Shown piece by piece: positions 1-6,368 of a DNA stretch of 15,150 bases (positions are counted from its first letter, which is position 1; each line of letters begins with the position of its first letter). A program made the position numbers and the translations under genes. The notes below the pieces were generated by a model. That model saw nothing but the letters and a program-made list of their open reading frames with translations, did no database searches and was not told the origin of the DNA. This DNA comes from an uncultured Eubacteriales bacterium (GTDB lineage: Bacteria; Bacillota; Clostridia; Lachnospirales; CAG-274). The stretch lies in NCBI GenBank assembly GCA_902496345.1, contig CABVAP010000050.1:1-15150 (forward strand), written 5' to 3'.

Positions 1-23
1 TTGCTTAAAACCTGTATAAACAG

Positions 24-80
24 CTAATTACAAATTAGGTTAGTGCATATGGGGCAAAGCCCCACGGTCTTAATCGACAA
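24..80. other. Hairpin-containing intergenic segment, possible dispersed repeat
   Basis: Bases 1-240 carry no convincing gene. They hold two small hairpins: CTAATT-ACA-AATTAG at 24-38 and GGGGC-AAA-GCCCC at 51-63. Neither is followed by a T-run in the plus direction, so they are not classic terminators for a gene entering from the left. GGGGC/GCCCC hairpins stand out in this AT-rich background and are the kind of unit seen in dispersed intergenic repeats. A stretch at 70-80 (TTAATCGACAA) shares nine bases, inverted, with 15065-15073 near the other window end. Repeat status is inference only. Confidence 0.3.
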
Positions 81-189
81 ACCCCTATTTAATTATATAA
101 TGTAATCACAAAAAAATCAAATCAAACATAGCTAAAAATTTTCCAATTCAAAAACAAAAAAATTTCTTCTATTTTGGTAAAAAATATTG

Positions 190-212
190 TATAATATACT
201 TTACACAAAGTA
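190..212 (+). promoter_or_regulatory. Putative -10 element with inverted repeat at the start point, transglutaminase operon
   Basis: A perfect TATAAT lies at 190-195, about 46 bases before the ATG at 241. No good -35 is seen at 16-18 bp spacing; the nearest TTGGTA (174-179) is too close. Immediately downstream lies TACTTT-ACAC-AAAGTA (197-212), a 6-bp inverted repeat covering the expected transcription start. It could be an operator or a 5'-end hairpin. The weak -35 suggests either low basal activity or need for an activator. Confidence 0.45.
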
Positions 213-240
213 AAAAACAGATAACTCAAGGAGTGATTTT

Positions 241-1419
241 ATGAAAAAGATTTTAACTGTGTTTTTGGTAACAACAGTTGTTTCTTTAACAGCACATTTT
301 TTTCCAAATATAAATATCGAAAGTTTTGCATATACTCCCGCACCTCAAAAAAGTAAAGTAATAAACGATTTGTACGAACCAGATGAAACCGTTGATTATT
401 CGAAAACCGTAGAAGACGCCTTTTCAAATACAAATAACAATAAAGTTGAAAACTACACTTTATCAAAAGAAATATCGTCAAAAACAGACTGGCAAAAAGC
501 AATTAACTATTGCATTGATAACCTTGTCGAAGAAGTTTCTTTTGAAATAAAAAATTTTGATGAAGATACATACAACTTAAAATCTTTAAATCTTATAAAT
601 GCGTCAATAAGTGCAGAAGGAAAAGTAAAACAAGATGTAGCTGAAGTCACATATAAATTTTCATATAAAGAAAATTACCTTTTAAATAAGGCAGCACAAA
701 ATAAAAATTATCTTTCTAAATTGACATCAGACCAGCTTATCCTTTTTAATAAAGTAAAATCTATCACAAATAACCTTATCTCAAATAAGATAACAGATTT
801 TGAAAAAGAGCAAGCCATACACGATTATATAGTTGCAAATTCTAAATATTCTCAAAATATAAATAAGGATAGTTATACTATACGAAATCTTATTTATAAC
901 GGTTCAGGTGTGTGTGAGGCTTACGCATATACTTTTCAAATGATGTGCACTTTTGCAAATATAAACTGTGAAATAATAACAGGTAAACTAAACGGTCAGG
1001 AACACGGCTGGAATATTGTTCAGCTTGATGGGGAATATTATCACATAGATGTAACATCTGATGACCCTGTTCCTGATAAAGATGGGCAAATTTTGTATAA
1101 ATTCTTTAACGTAACAGATAAAGAAATCTCAAAAACCCACACTTGGAATACGGAAGATTTTCCTAAATGTGTAGCTACAAAATACAACTATTTTGTGTAC
1201 AATAATCTTGTTGTAACATCAAAAGACGAAATGGAAAAACTTATTATGCGAAAAATAGATAACGGCGAAACAGAAATTTATTTTTATGTATCAGGCTTTG
1301 AAGTAAGTGGTGCAAGCGATTTCAAATTTTGTAATAACGGAGAAAAAAATATAAGTTCATTTTACTTAGTAGGAAGTAAATCAGGTGCATTTTTGCTAGA
1401 ACCTAGATATGTAAAATAA
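241..1419 (+). CDS. Secreted transglutaminase-like (papain-fold) protein
   Basis: This 392-residue protein begins with a Sec signal peptide: KK at residues 2-3, a hydrophobic stretch at about 4-20, and a likely cleavage after Ala30 (SFA). The middle holds a transglutaminase-like catalytic domain with the expected triad: Cys225 in GVCEAYA, His255 in EHGWN and Asp270 in YYHIDVTSDDP. Such domains in clostridial exported proteins act as cysteine proteases or amidases, or as peptide cross-linkers; the substrate cannot be told here. Residues 31-180 are a charged, Lys/Asn-rich region with no family I recognise. The C-terminal 80 residues may be a small beta domain. There is no LPXTG signal, SLH repeat or C-terminal membrane helix, so it is probably released or loosely wall-associated. 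AAGGAG seven bases before the ATG supports this start. It is first in a likely operon with nfo. Confidence 0.85.
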   Translation: MKKILTVFLVTTVVSLTAHFFPNINIESFAYTPAPQKSKVINDLYEPDETVDYSKTVEDAFSNTNNNKVENYTLSKEISSKTDWQKAINYCIDNLVEEVSFEIKNFDEDTYNLKSLNLINASISAEGKVKQDVAEVTYKFSYKENYLLNKAAQNKNYLSKLTSDQLILFNKVKSITNNLISNKITDFEKEQAIHDYIVANSKYSQNINKDSYTIRNLIYNGSGVCEAYAYTFQMMCTFANINCEIITGKLNGQEHGWNIVQLDGEYYHIDVTSDDPVPDKDGQILYKFFNVTDKEISKTHTWNTEDFPKCVATKYNYFVYNNLVVTSKDEMEKLIMRKIDNGETEIYFYVSGFEVSGASDFKFCNNGEKNISSFYLVGSKSGAFLLEPRYVK

Positions 1420-1463
1420 CTAAAGGATAAAATACCAAAAAGAACCAAGGAAAGGAATATATT

Positions 1464-2327
1464 ATGAAAAACGAATTTAAAATAGGCTCTCACGTATCTA
1501 TGTCAGGTGGACTTATCGGAGCAGCAAAAGAAGCAGCATCATACAACGCAGATACTTTTATGATTTATACAGGGGCCCCACAAAATACAAGACGTTCACC
1601 GATTGAAAAGTTAAAAATCGAAGAAGGACAAGAATTTATGAAACAACACAACTTGAGTGATATAGTTGTACACGCTCCATATATAATAAATCTTGCCTCA
1701 TACAAAGAAGACACTTACGAACTTGCGACAACATTTTTAAAGACAGAAATCGAGAGAACAACGGCGATAGGCTCAAATTATATAGTTCTACACCCTGGTG
1801 CATATACAGATAAGACAGCCGAATACGGAATACAAAGAATAGCAGACGGACTCAATATGGTATTAACAGAAGAAACAAAACCTATAGTTTGCCTTGAAAC
1901 AATGGCTGGTAAAGGCACGGAGATAGGCAGAACATTTGAAGAGCTTGCACAAATAATCGAAAAAGTTGAGTTAAAAGAAAAAATCGGAATTTGTTTTGAC
2001 ACTTGCCACACACACGATAGTGGTTACGATATAGTAAATAATCTTGACGGAGTAATGCAAGAATTTGACTCAATAATAGGTCTTGACAGAATTAAGGTAT
2101 TTCATATAAACGGTTCACTTAATAAGTGTGGTGCAAAAAAAGACCGTCACGCAAATATCGGAGCTGATGAAACAAACCCAAAAGGCAAAGATATGATAGG
2201 TTTTGACGCAATTTATAGAATAGTACACTCAAAATATGCAAAAGGCAAAATATTAATTCTTGAAACACCTTGGCTTGATAAATCAACAAATCTCTATAAA
2301 GAGGAAATAGCAAAACTTAGGGGTTAA
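1464..2327 (+). CDS. nfo: Endonuclease IV, AP endonuclease
   Basis: The gene encodes the zinc-dependent apurinic/apyrimidinic endonuclease of base-excision repair, which cuts 5' of abasic sites and removes 3' blocking groups. The 287 residues match the usual length (about 280-300). It starts with the family signature FKIGSHVSMSGGL, and the metal ligands of the TIM barrel are all visible: His70, His110, Glu145, Asp179, His182, His214, Asp227, His229 and Glu267. The motifs around them are typical (CFDTCHTHDSGYD, KDRHANIG, LILETPW). One departure is HINGS near residue 214, where many relatives have Asp in the position of Gly; it is not a ligand. An AGGAAAGG ribosome binding site precedes the ATG. 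The 44-base gap from the transglutaminase gene shows no terminator, so the two are probably cotranscribed. Confidence 0.96.
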   Translation: MKNEFKIGSHVSMSGGLIGAAKEAASYNADTFMIYTGAPQNTRRSPIEKLKIEEGQEFMKQHNLSDIVVHAPYIINLASYKEDTYELATTFLKTEIERTTAIGSNYIVLHPGAYTDKTAEYGIQRIADGLNMVLTEETKPIVCLETMAGKGTEIGRTFEELAQIIEKVELKEKIGICFDTCHTHDSGYDIVNNLDGVMQEFDSIIGLDRIKVFHINGSLNKCGAKKDRHANIGADETNPKGKDMIGFDAIYRIVHSKYAKGKILILETPWLDKSTNLYKEEIAKLRG

Positions 2328-2353
2328 AGAATATTCAGGAGATGAAACGTAGT

Positions 2354-3091
2354 ATGAATTCAAAAAAAACTGTTCTTGTAACAGGTTCCTCAAGAGGTAT
2401 AGGAAAAGCTATAGCTCAAAAATTTGCAAGTGAAAATTTTAATATAGTTATAAATTGCAAAAATTCAATAGACAAGCTAAAAGAACTAGAATTAGAACTT
2501 TCAAAGACAAATCAAAATATATTAGCTTATCAGTGTGATGTATCAGATTACGACAAAACAAAAGAGATGTTTGCTGAAATAGAAAAGAAATTCGGCGGCG
2601 TTGATATTCTTGTAAATAATGCGGGAATTTCTTATATAGGTCTGTTCAATGAAATGTCGCCAGATGATTGGAACACAATAGTTAATACAAATTTAAAAAG
2701 TGTGTACAATTGTACACATTTGGCACTACCCTATATGATACATAATAAAAATGGTTCAGTAATAAACATTTCTTCTGTATGGGGAAATGTCGGGGCATCT
2801 TGCGAAGTAATATATTCCTCAACAAAAGGTGCCATAAATTCATTTACAAAAGCATTAGCAAAAGAATTAGGTCCAAGTAACATAAGGATAAACGCAATAG
2901 CTTGTGGAGCAATCGAAACAGAAATGAATGCGTTTTTGACAGAAGACGAGAAACAAGCACTTGTAGACGAAATTTCTATGATGCGTTTTGGCAAACCGGA
3001 AGAAGTTGCAGATATAGCATTTTATATATCGTCAGAAAAAGCAAATTATCTTACAGGACAAATAATAAGTCTAGACGGTGCGTGGATATAA
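2354..3091 (+). CDS. SDR-family reductase, FabG-like, possibly EF-P 5-aminopentanone reductase (YmfI type)
   Basis: This is a classical short-chain dehydrogenase/reductase of 245 residues. The NAD(P)-binding TGSSRGIG is at 10-17, NNAG at 88-91, Asn113, and the catalytic Ser141-Tyr154-Lys158 have the family's spacing. The C-terminus (GQIISLDGAWI) is FabG-like. The string SSVWGNVGASCEVIYS around the catalytic residues recalls the YmfI subgroup, which reduces 5-aminopentanone on the modified lysine of elongation factor P in Bacillus and relatives. That subgroup call is from memory, and a general 3-oxoacyl-ACP reductase is the alternative. AGGAG at 2337-2341 abuts an in-frame ATG at 2342, so translation more likely starts at 2354, 12 bases from the AGGAG. 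The start is only 26 bases after nfo, so it is probably in the same transcript. Confidence 0.9.
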   Translation: MNSKKTVLVTGSSRGIGKAIAQKFASENFNIVINCKNSIDKLKELELELSKTNQNILAYQCDVSDYDKTKEMFAEIEKKFGGVDILVNNAGISYIGLFNEMSPDDWNTIVNTNLKSVYNCTHLALPYMIHNKNGSVINISSVWGNVGASCEVIYSSTKGAINSFTKALAKELGPSNIRINAIACGAIETEMNAFLTEDEKQALVDEISMMRFGKPEEVADIAFYISSEKANYLTGQIISLDGAWI

Positions 3092-3095
3092 ACTC

Positions 3096-3151
3096 TTTTA
3101 AAATAAATTTTTGTCAGTTTTGATAAAAATATCTTGAAATTTATTTTAAAA
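3096..3151. repeat. 15-bp perfect AT-only inverted repeat
   Basis: The left arm at 3096-3110 (TTTTAAAATAAATTT) is the exact reverse complement of the right arm at 3137-3151, with 26 bases between. It starts five bases after the SDR stop codon. Transcribed, it could form an A/U-only stem acting as a weak terminator or 3' end stabiliser. The right arm lies on the putative epimerase promoter, so an operator or DNA-bending role is also possible. Part of each arm (TTTTAAAA) is itself palindromic, so low complexity may explain some of it. Confidence 0.5.
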
Positions 3152-3162
3152 TGTCTTAAAAT
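3134..3162 (+). promoter_or_regulatory. Putative promoter of the GalE-like gene
   Basis: TTGAAA at 3134-3139 and TAAAAT at 3157-3162 are separated by 17 bases, each one base from consensus. The predicted start point near 3169 would give a leader of roughly 28 bases before the ATG at 3197. The -35 and spacer overlap the right arm of the inverted repeat at 3096-3151. Confidence 0.45.
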
Positions 3163-3196
3163 TAAATTATCTTTTATGAATTGGGTGGTGCTTGAT

Positions 3197-4204
3197 ATGA
3201 AAGTTCTTATTACCGGTGGTGCCGGTTATCTTGGTAGTATGATTTGTTATGCGTTAAGCGATAATGGTCATAAACCTTATATTTTAGATATTTGTCAACC
3301 TGAGCCTGCCCCATATTTAACAGGGGATAATTTTTATCAAGGTGACATAGGTGACAAAGAATTACTTGCAAAAATTTTCGAAGAAAATCCAGATATAGAA
3401 ATAGTTATACATTTTGCTGAAAAATCGGCTGTTTGGGCTTCGGTTGGCAAGCCTTATGAATATTACCACGCAAACGTTGTAAAGAGTATGGAACTTTTCA
3501 AAAATCTAAAAGATTTAGGTTGTAAAAAAATAATCTTTGCATCATCTGCTGCAATATACGATGACGTTCCTGGGTTTATGGTAACAGAGAGGTCGCCGAT
3601 AAATCCAAGAAGTCCATTTGCTAGAACAAAGTATATGACAGAAATGATATTAAAAGATTTCTGTGTAGCTTATAATATGTGTTGTATAGTTTTACGTTTC
3701 TTCAATCCTATAGGTGCAGACCCTAGTGGAAGAACAGGGCTTAGGATAAAAAATTCATCTAACATTTTAAGCCGTGTGCTTAAAATTTGGAATGGCGAAG
3801 AAAGCGAATTTAAGATAGCCGGTAATGATTGGATAACAAGGGACGGAACTTGTATAAGAGATTATTTCCATATATGGGACTTAGCACTAGCCGTTGTAAA
3901 AGCTGTTGAAAATTATGACATAGCATTTAGACGTGCAGACAACTTATACAAAAATTTCTTGCCTATAAATATAGGTTCAGGAACAGGTGTAACTGTAAAA
4001 GAATTTTTATTTGCCTTCCAAAATGTAACAGGCGAAAAAGTAAAAGTTGTTTATACAGACCGTAGACCTGGAGATGTGTGTGGTTCTTATGCAAATGTAA
4101 ATAGAGCAAAAAACACAATAGAATGGGAAGCACAAAGAACGATAGAAGATGCTATTATAGACGCTGTCCGATTTGAGGAAGAACAAGAAAGAAATAATCG
4201 ATAA
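3197..4204 (+). CDS. galE: UDP-glucose 4-epimerase-like extended SDR with Tyr-to-Phe change in the YxxxK motif
   Basis: The 335-residue protein has the size of GalE (330-340) and the layout of extended SDR sugar-nucleotide epimerases. It has the NAD-binding GGAGYLGS at 7-14, an ASSAAIY strand at about 115-121, RFFNPIGADP at 168-176, GTCIRDYFHIWDLA at 217-230 and the C-terminal RRPGDV at 289-294. GalE interconverts UDP-glucose and UDP-galactose for the Leloir pathway and cell-surface glycans. The expected catalytic YxxxK reads SPFARTK here: Phe141 (TTT at 3617-3619) stands in place of Tyr, with Lys145 kept. In characterised GalE that Tyr is needed for full activity, so this copy may be weak, use another residue, or have another role. 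The ATG at 3197 has GGTGG upstream; an in-frame TTG at 3134 has no binding site and would add a non-family extension. Confidence 0.82.
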   Translation: MKVLITGGAGYLGSMICYALSDNGHKPYILDICQPEPAPYLTGDNFYQGDIGDKELLAKIFEENPDIEIVIHFAEKSAVWASVGKPYEYYHANVVKSMELFKNLKDLGCKKIIFASSAAIYDDVPGFMVTERSPINPRSPFARTKYMTEMILKDFCVAYNMCCIVLRFFNPIGADPSGRTGLRIKNSSNILSRVLKIWNGEESEFKIAGNDWITRDGTCIRDYFHIWDLALAVVKAVENYDIAFRRADNLYKNFLPINIGSGTGVTVKEFLFAFQNVTGEKVKVVYTDRRPGDVCGSYANVNRAKNTIEWEAQRTIEDAIIDAVRFEEEQERNNR

Positions 4205-4226
4205 AATTAGTTAGAAATATAACATA

Positions 4227-4275
4227 AAAAAGTTGTTTCAAGAGCTACATCATAAAGCCTTTGAAACAACTTTTT
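4227..4275. terminator. Bidirectional intrinsic terminator between convergent genes
   Basis: AAAAAGTTGTTTCAA at 4227-4241 pairs perfectly with TTGAAACAACTTTTT at 4261-4275 across a 19-base loop. Each strand shows a stem followed by a T-run. The stem lies between the stops of the GalE-like gene (4204) and the AraR-type gene (4290), which converge, so it can end both transcripts. Confidence 0.85.
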
Positions 4276-4289
4276 ATATTTGTTCAGAG

Positions 4290-5360
4290 TTATTTTCTTA
4301 AATCTTTAACAGAAGACCTCTCTATTATCTCTGGTTTAATCTTTGCACCGATTTTTTCACCGGTTTTAATTTGTTTTATAAGTGACTCAGCAGCTAATGC
4401 ACCGAGGTCATATTTCATATGTTCAACACTTGTAAGGTCAAGGAATTTAGAAAGTGTTGAATTATCAAATCCAATTACAGAAACGTCTTCAAAAGGTTTA
4501 ATATTGTTTCTTTCAAGAAATCTAATAATATTAAGGGCCATTTGGTCATTATAACAAACTATGCCTGTGCAACCCTCAAAACGTTTTAATAAAATATTGT
4601 CTGCCTCACCTTTAAATAAAAATTCCAAATCCTCTGTAGTGTACCATAATATATTTTTCTCATCAATTGGTATATTATATCTGTGCATAGCATTCATAAA
4701 TCCCTCATACCTCTTATGCCCTGGCATATCATCAGATTTAAACACAGCACCTATTTTTTTATGCCCTCTTTCGATAAGATAGTTAGCAGCGATATATCCA
4801 CCTTCAACGTCATTCATAGAGCAAAGAGGAATATCAACTTCAGGATAACCCCCATTTATAAAAACACAAGGAATATTTTTTTTAAGTTGTGCATAAATTT
4901 CCTTATTAGGATTAGGTATAGCTGACTTAGTTCCCTCAACAATTATACCGTCAACTTTTTTATTTATAAGTGAATTTAGTATAGAAGTTTCCTTTTCAAC
5001 TTTGTTATAAGTTATACCAAGCGTAATATTATAGTTATTCTCTGAAAGAACATTTTCGATACCTTTAATAATTTCAGGGAAAATATATTCGTCAAGATAT
5101 GTTATAATAACCCCTATATTTCTAGTTTCTTTAGTAGAGTTATTTCCTTTAATTCGCACATAAGTACCACTCCCCTTAATTTTTTCAAGGTACCCTTGGT
5201 TTTCAAGATTGCTTATTGCAAGACGAATGGTCTGTCTACTAAAGTTGAACTTCTCCATAAGTTCATTTTCTGAAAGCATTTTTTCGCCGTTTTTGTATGT
5301 CCCCTTATTAATTTCACTTTTTATCCATTCCTGAACAACGGCATATTTAGGAGTACTCAT
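4290..5360 (-). CDS. araR: AraR-type transcriptional repressor (GntR winged helix plus LacI-type sugar-binding domain)
   Basis: The 356 residues combine an N-terminal GntR-family winged helix with a C-terminal periplasmic-binding-protein fold of the LacI/GalR type. The winged helix covers about 1-70, with recognition helix SRQTIRLAISNL at 41-52 and wing KGSGTYVR at 62-69. The sensor domain begins near NIGVII at 81 and includes VDGIIVEG, YIAANYLIERGHKKIG and VSVIGFDNS. This fusion is the hallmark of AraR, the Bacillus repressor that releases its operators on binding L-arabinose. The effector here is not proven, and no arabinose genes lie in the window. GAGGTG seven bases before the ATG supports the start. 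The promoter carries two AraR-like boxes, which predicts negative autoregulation. The gene stands alone, convergent to the GalE-like gene. Confidence 0.88.
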   Translation of the reverse strand: MSTPKYAVVQEWIKSEINKGTYKNGEKMLSENELMEKFNFSRQTIRLAISNLENQGYLEKIKGSGTYVRIKGNNSTKETRNIGVIITYLDEYIFPEIIKGIENVLSENNYNITLGITYNKVEKETSILNSLINKKVDGIIVEGTKSAIPNPNKEIYAQLKKNIPCVFINGGYPEVDIPLCSMNDVEGGYIAANYLIERGHKKIGAVFKSDDMPGHKRYEGFMNAMHRYNIPIDEKNILWYTTEDLEFLFKGEADNILLKRFEGCTGIVCYNDQMALNIIRFLERNNIKPFEDVSVIGFDNSTLSKFLDLTSVEHMKYDLGALAAESLIKQIKTGEKIGAKIKPEIIERSSVKDLRK

Positions 5361-5438
5361 TCAAACACCTCACATCATTAAAAATAAGAAATCCCTTAAT
5401 AAAAATCGAGTAAAAATAGAATTTCAAGCGTCAATAAT

Positions 5439-5467
5439 ATTATACATACATCTAATGCAAAAGTCAA
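5439..5467 (-). promoter_or_regulatory. araR promoter
   Basis: On the minus strand TTGACT (5467-5462) and TATAAT (5444-5439) are exactly 17 bases apart, a near-consensus vegetative promoter. The start point is expected near 5432, giving a leader of about 70 bases before the ATG at 5360. Both elements lie between or under the two operator-like boxes at 5441-5453 and 5473-5485. Confidence 0.8.
5441..5453. promoter_or_regulatory. AraR-like operator box 1, overlapping the -10
   Basis: The box TATACATACATCT differs from box 2 at one of 13 bases. Its TACATACA core resembles the TACGTACA core of the known AraR operator, ATTTGTACGTACAAAT. It covers part of the -10 and the spacer of the araR promoter, where bound repressor would block polymerase. 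Confidence 0.6.
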
Positions 5468-5472
5468 CAAAA

Positions 5473-5485
5473 TATACGTACATCT
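5473..5485. promoter_or_regulatory. AraR-like operator box 2, upstream of the -35
   Basis: The box TATACGTACATCT contains the palindromic core TACGTA and matches the AraR consensus better than box 1. It starts 32 bp from the start of box 1, about three helical turns, so both would lie on the same face of the DNA. Paired, in-phase sites suit the cooperative binding known for AraR. Confidence 0.65.
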
Positions 5486-5516
5486 TATATTTTTTGTTAA
5501 AAATGCAAAATACAAG

Positions 5517-5642
5517 CTATTCCCCCCTACCCGTGTTGGCTTTCAAATTTTTGTACAACAATCCACCTAAAACTTTAAAATCGTGAGTATTATCAGCACA
5601 AGTTAAGTAATTGCTTTTTGTATCCAAAACAAAAAAGACCAT
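5517..5642 (-). other. Small open frame or gene remnant in the araR-hisE gap
   Basis: The 311-base gap between araR and hisE holds the araR promoter, the his terminator and this frame of 41 codons. It runs from an ATG inside the terminator stem to TAG at 5519-5517. The product begins MVFFVLDTKSNYLTCADN and ends near NTGRGE; I recognise no family. There is no ribosome binding site before the ATG, so it is unlikely to be translated on its own. It could be chance, since frames of this length are not rare even in AT-rich DNA, or the tail of a decayed gene. Nothing else is visible in 5490-5632. Confidence 0.2.
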
Positions 5643-5665
5643 ACAGCCAAGCTATACAGTCTTTT
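5633..5665 (-). terminator. Intrinsic terminator of the his operon
   Basis: Seven bases past the hisE stop the minus strand reads AAAAGACTGTATAGC, a three-base loop, then GCTGTATGGTCTTTT. This is a 15-bp stem with three G-U pairs, and T-rich sequence continues after it. Its position and form fit a rho-independent terminator for the his transcript. Confidence 0.85.
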
Positions 5666-5671
5666 AAAAAA

Positions 5672-6034
5672 CTAATTTATATTACATTCGTCAGTTCTGT
5701 TTTCGGCTTTTCTTTTAGCCTCTTTTTCAACGTTCATATTTTCTTTAGCACGTCTTTCTGCCATTTCGTTTGCAACATCTTCCCAAGAAATGCCCATTTC
5801 AGCCATCATAACTTCTGTATGGAAAATAACGTCACAGATTTCTCCAACAGTTTCTTTTTTATCATTGTTTTTTGCTGCAATAATAACTTCTGATGCTTCT
5901 TCACCTATCTTTTTCAAAATTTTATCAATACCTTTTTTAAAAAGATAACAAGTGTAAGAACCCTCTTGAATATTTTCTTTACGACTTTTTATAACGTTAA
6001 ATTCTTCTTCTAAAAGTTTTCCCAAATCAGCCAT
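5672..6034 (-). CDS. hisE: Phosphoribosyl-ATP pyrophosphohydrolase
   Basis: HisE carries out step two of histidine synthesis, hydrolysing phosphoribosyl-ATP to phosphoribosyl-AMP and pyrophosphate. The 120-residue all-helical MazG-like protein shows the acidic metal-binding motifs EEASEVIIAAKN and GEICDVIFH, followed by the typical AERR-containing helix. The frame stays open farther upstream through the end of hisI. The ATG at 6034 is the likely start because AAAGGAG precedes it by nine bases and MADLGKLLEEE fits the family N-terminus. The hisI stop and this ATG are separated by a single base, so translation is probably coupled. The C-terminal tail after residue 100 is Lys/Glu-rich and variable. 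This is the last gene of the operon, with a terminator right after it. Confidence 0.95.
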   Translation of the reverse strand: MADLGKLLEEEFNVIKSRKENIQEGSYTCYLFKKGIDKILKKIGEEASEVIIAAKNNDKKETVGEICDVIFHTEVMMAEMGISWEDVANEMAERRAKENMNVEKEAKRKAENRTDECNIN

Positions 6035-6035
6035 A

Positions 6036-6362
6036 TTACAATTCTCCTTTAAAATCATCAAGTTTTCTGTAGAAACAAGAATAATTTCCGGTATGACAAG
6101 CAGCACCGTCTTGTTTTACAAGTAAAAGTATAGTATCACAATCACAATCATATCGTATTTCTTTAACGTGTTGATAATGACCGCTTGTTTCACCCTTTAC
6201 CCAAAGGCTTTGTCTTGAACGACTAAAATAAGTTGCTTTTCCTGTTTTAACTGTCAAGTCAAAAGCCTCTTGATTCATATATGCGAGCATAAGAACTTCT
6301 TTAGTTTCATAATCTTGAGCAATAGCAGGAACAAGACCGTCACTATTAAATTTAATTTCCAT
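6036..6362 (-). CDS. hisI: Phosphoribosyl-AMP cyclohydrolase
   Basis: HisI opens the adenine ring of phosphoribosyl-AMP to give ProFAR, step three of the pathway. At 108 residues it is a stand-alone cyclohydrolase, not the HisIE fusion seen in many bacteria. Key motifs are YFSRSRQSLWVKGETSGHYQ, the metal-binding DCDCD cluster and GAACHTGNYSCF, whose cysteines bind zinc. GGAGGAATAA, which overlaps the end of hisF, is the ribosome binding site. The six-base gap from hisF and the one-base gap to hisE show a tightly packed operon. I see no odd residues. Confidence 0.96.
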   Translation of the reverse strand: MEIKFNSDGLVPAIAQDYETKEVLMLAYMNQEAFDLTVKTGKATYFSRSRQSLWVKGETSGHYQHVKEIRYDCDCDTILLLVKQDGAACHTGNYSCFYRKLDDFKGEL

Positions 6363-6368
6363 ATAAAT

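Noticed and set aside
2701..2718. AraR operator within the SDR gene
   Set aside because: The half-sites contain TGTACA but the centre is AATT rather than the overlapping GTACGTAC arrangement, and it lies within a coding region.
3134..3196. TTG start extending the GalE-like protein by 21 residues
   Set aside because: There is no ribosome binding site, the TTG lies in a putative -35, and the added residues precede the normal family N-terminus MKVLITGG.
6035..6106. Longer HisE of 144 residues starting within hisI
   Set aside because: The extra 24 residues are the hisI 3' end read in another frame; the ATG at 6034 has its own AAAGGAG.
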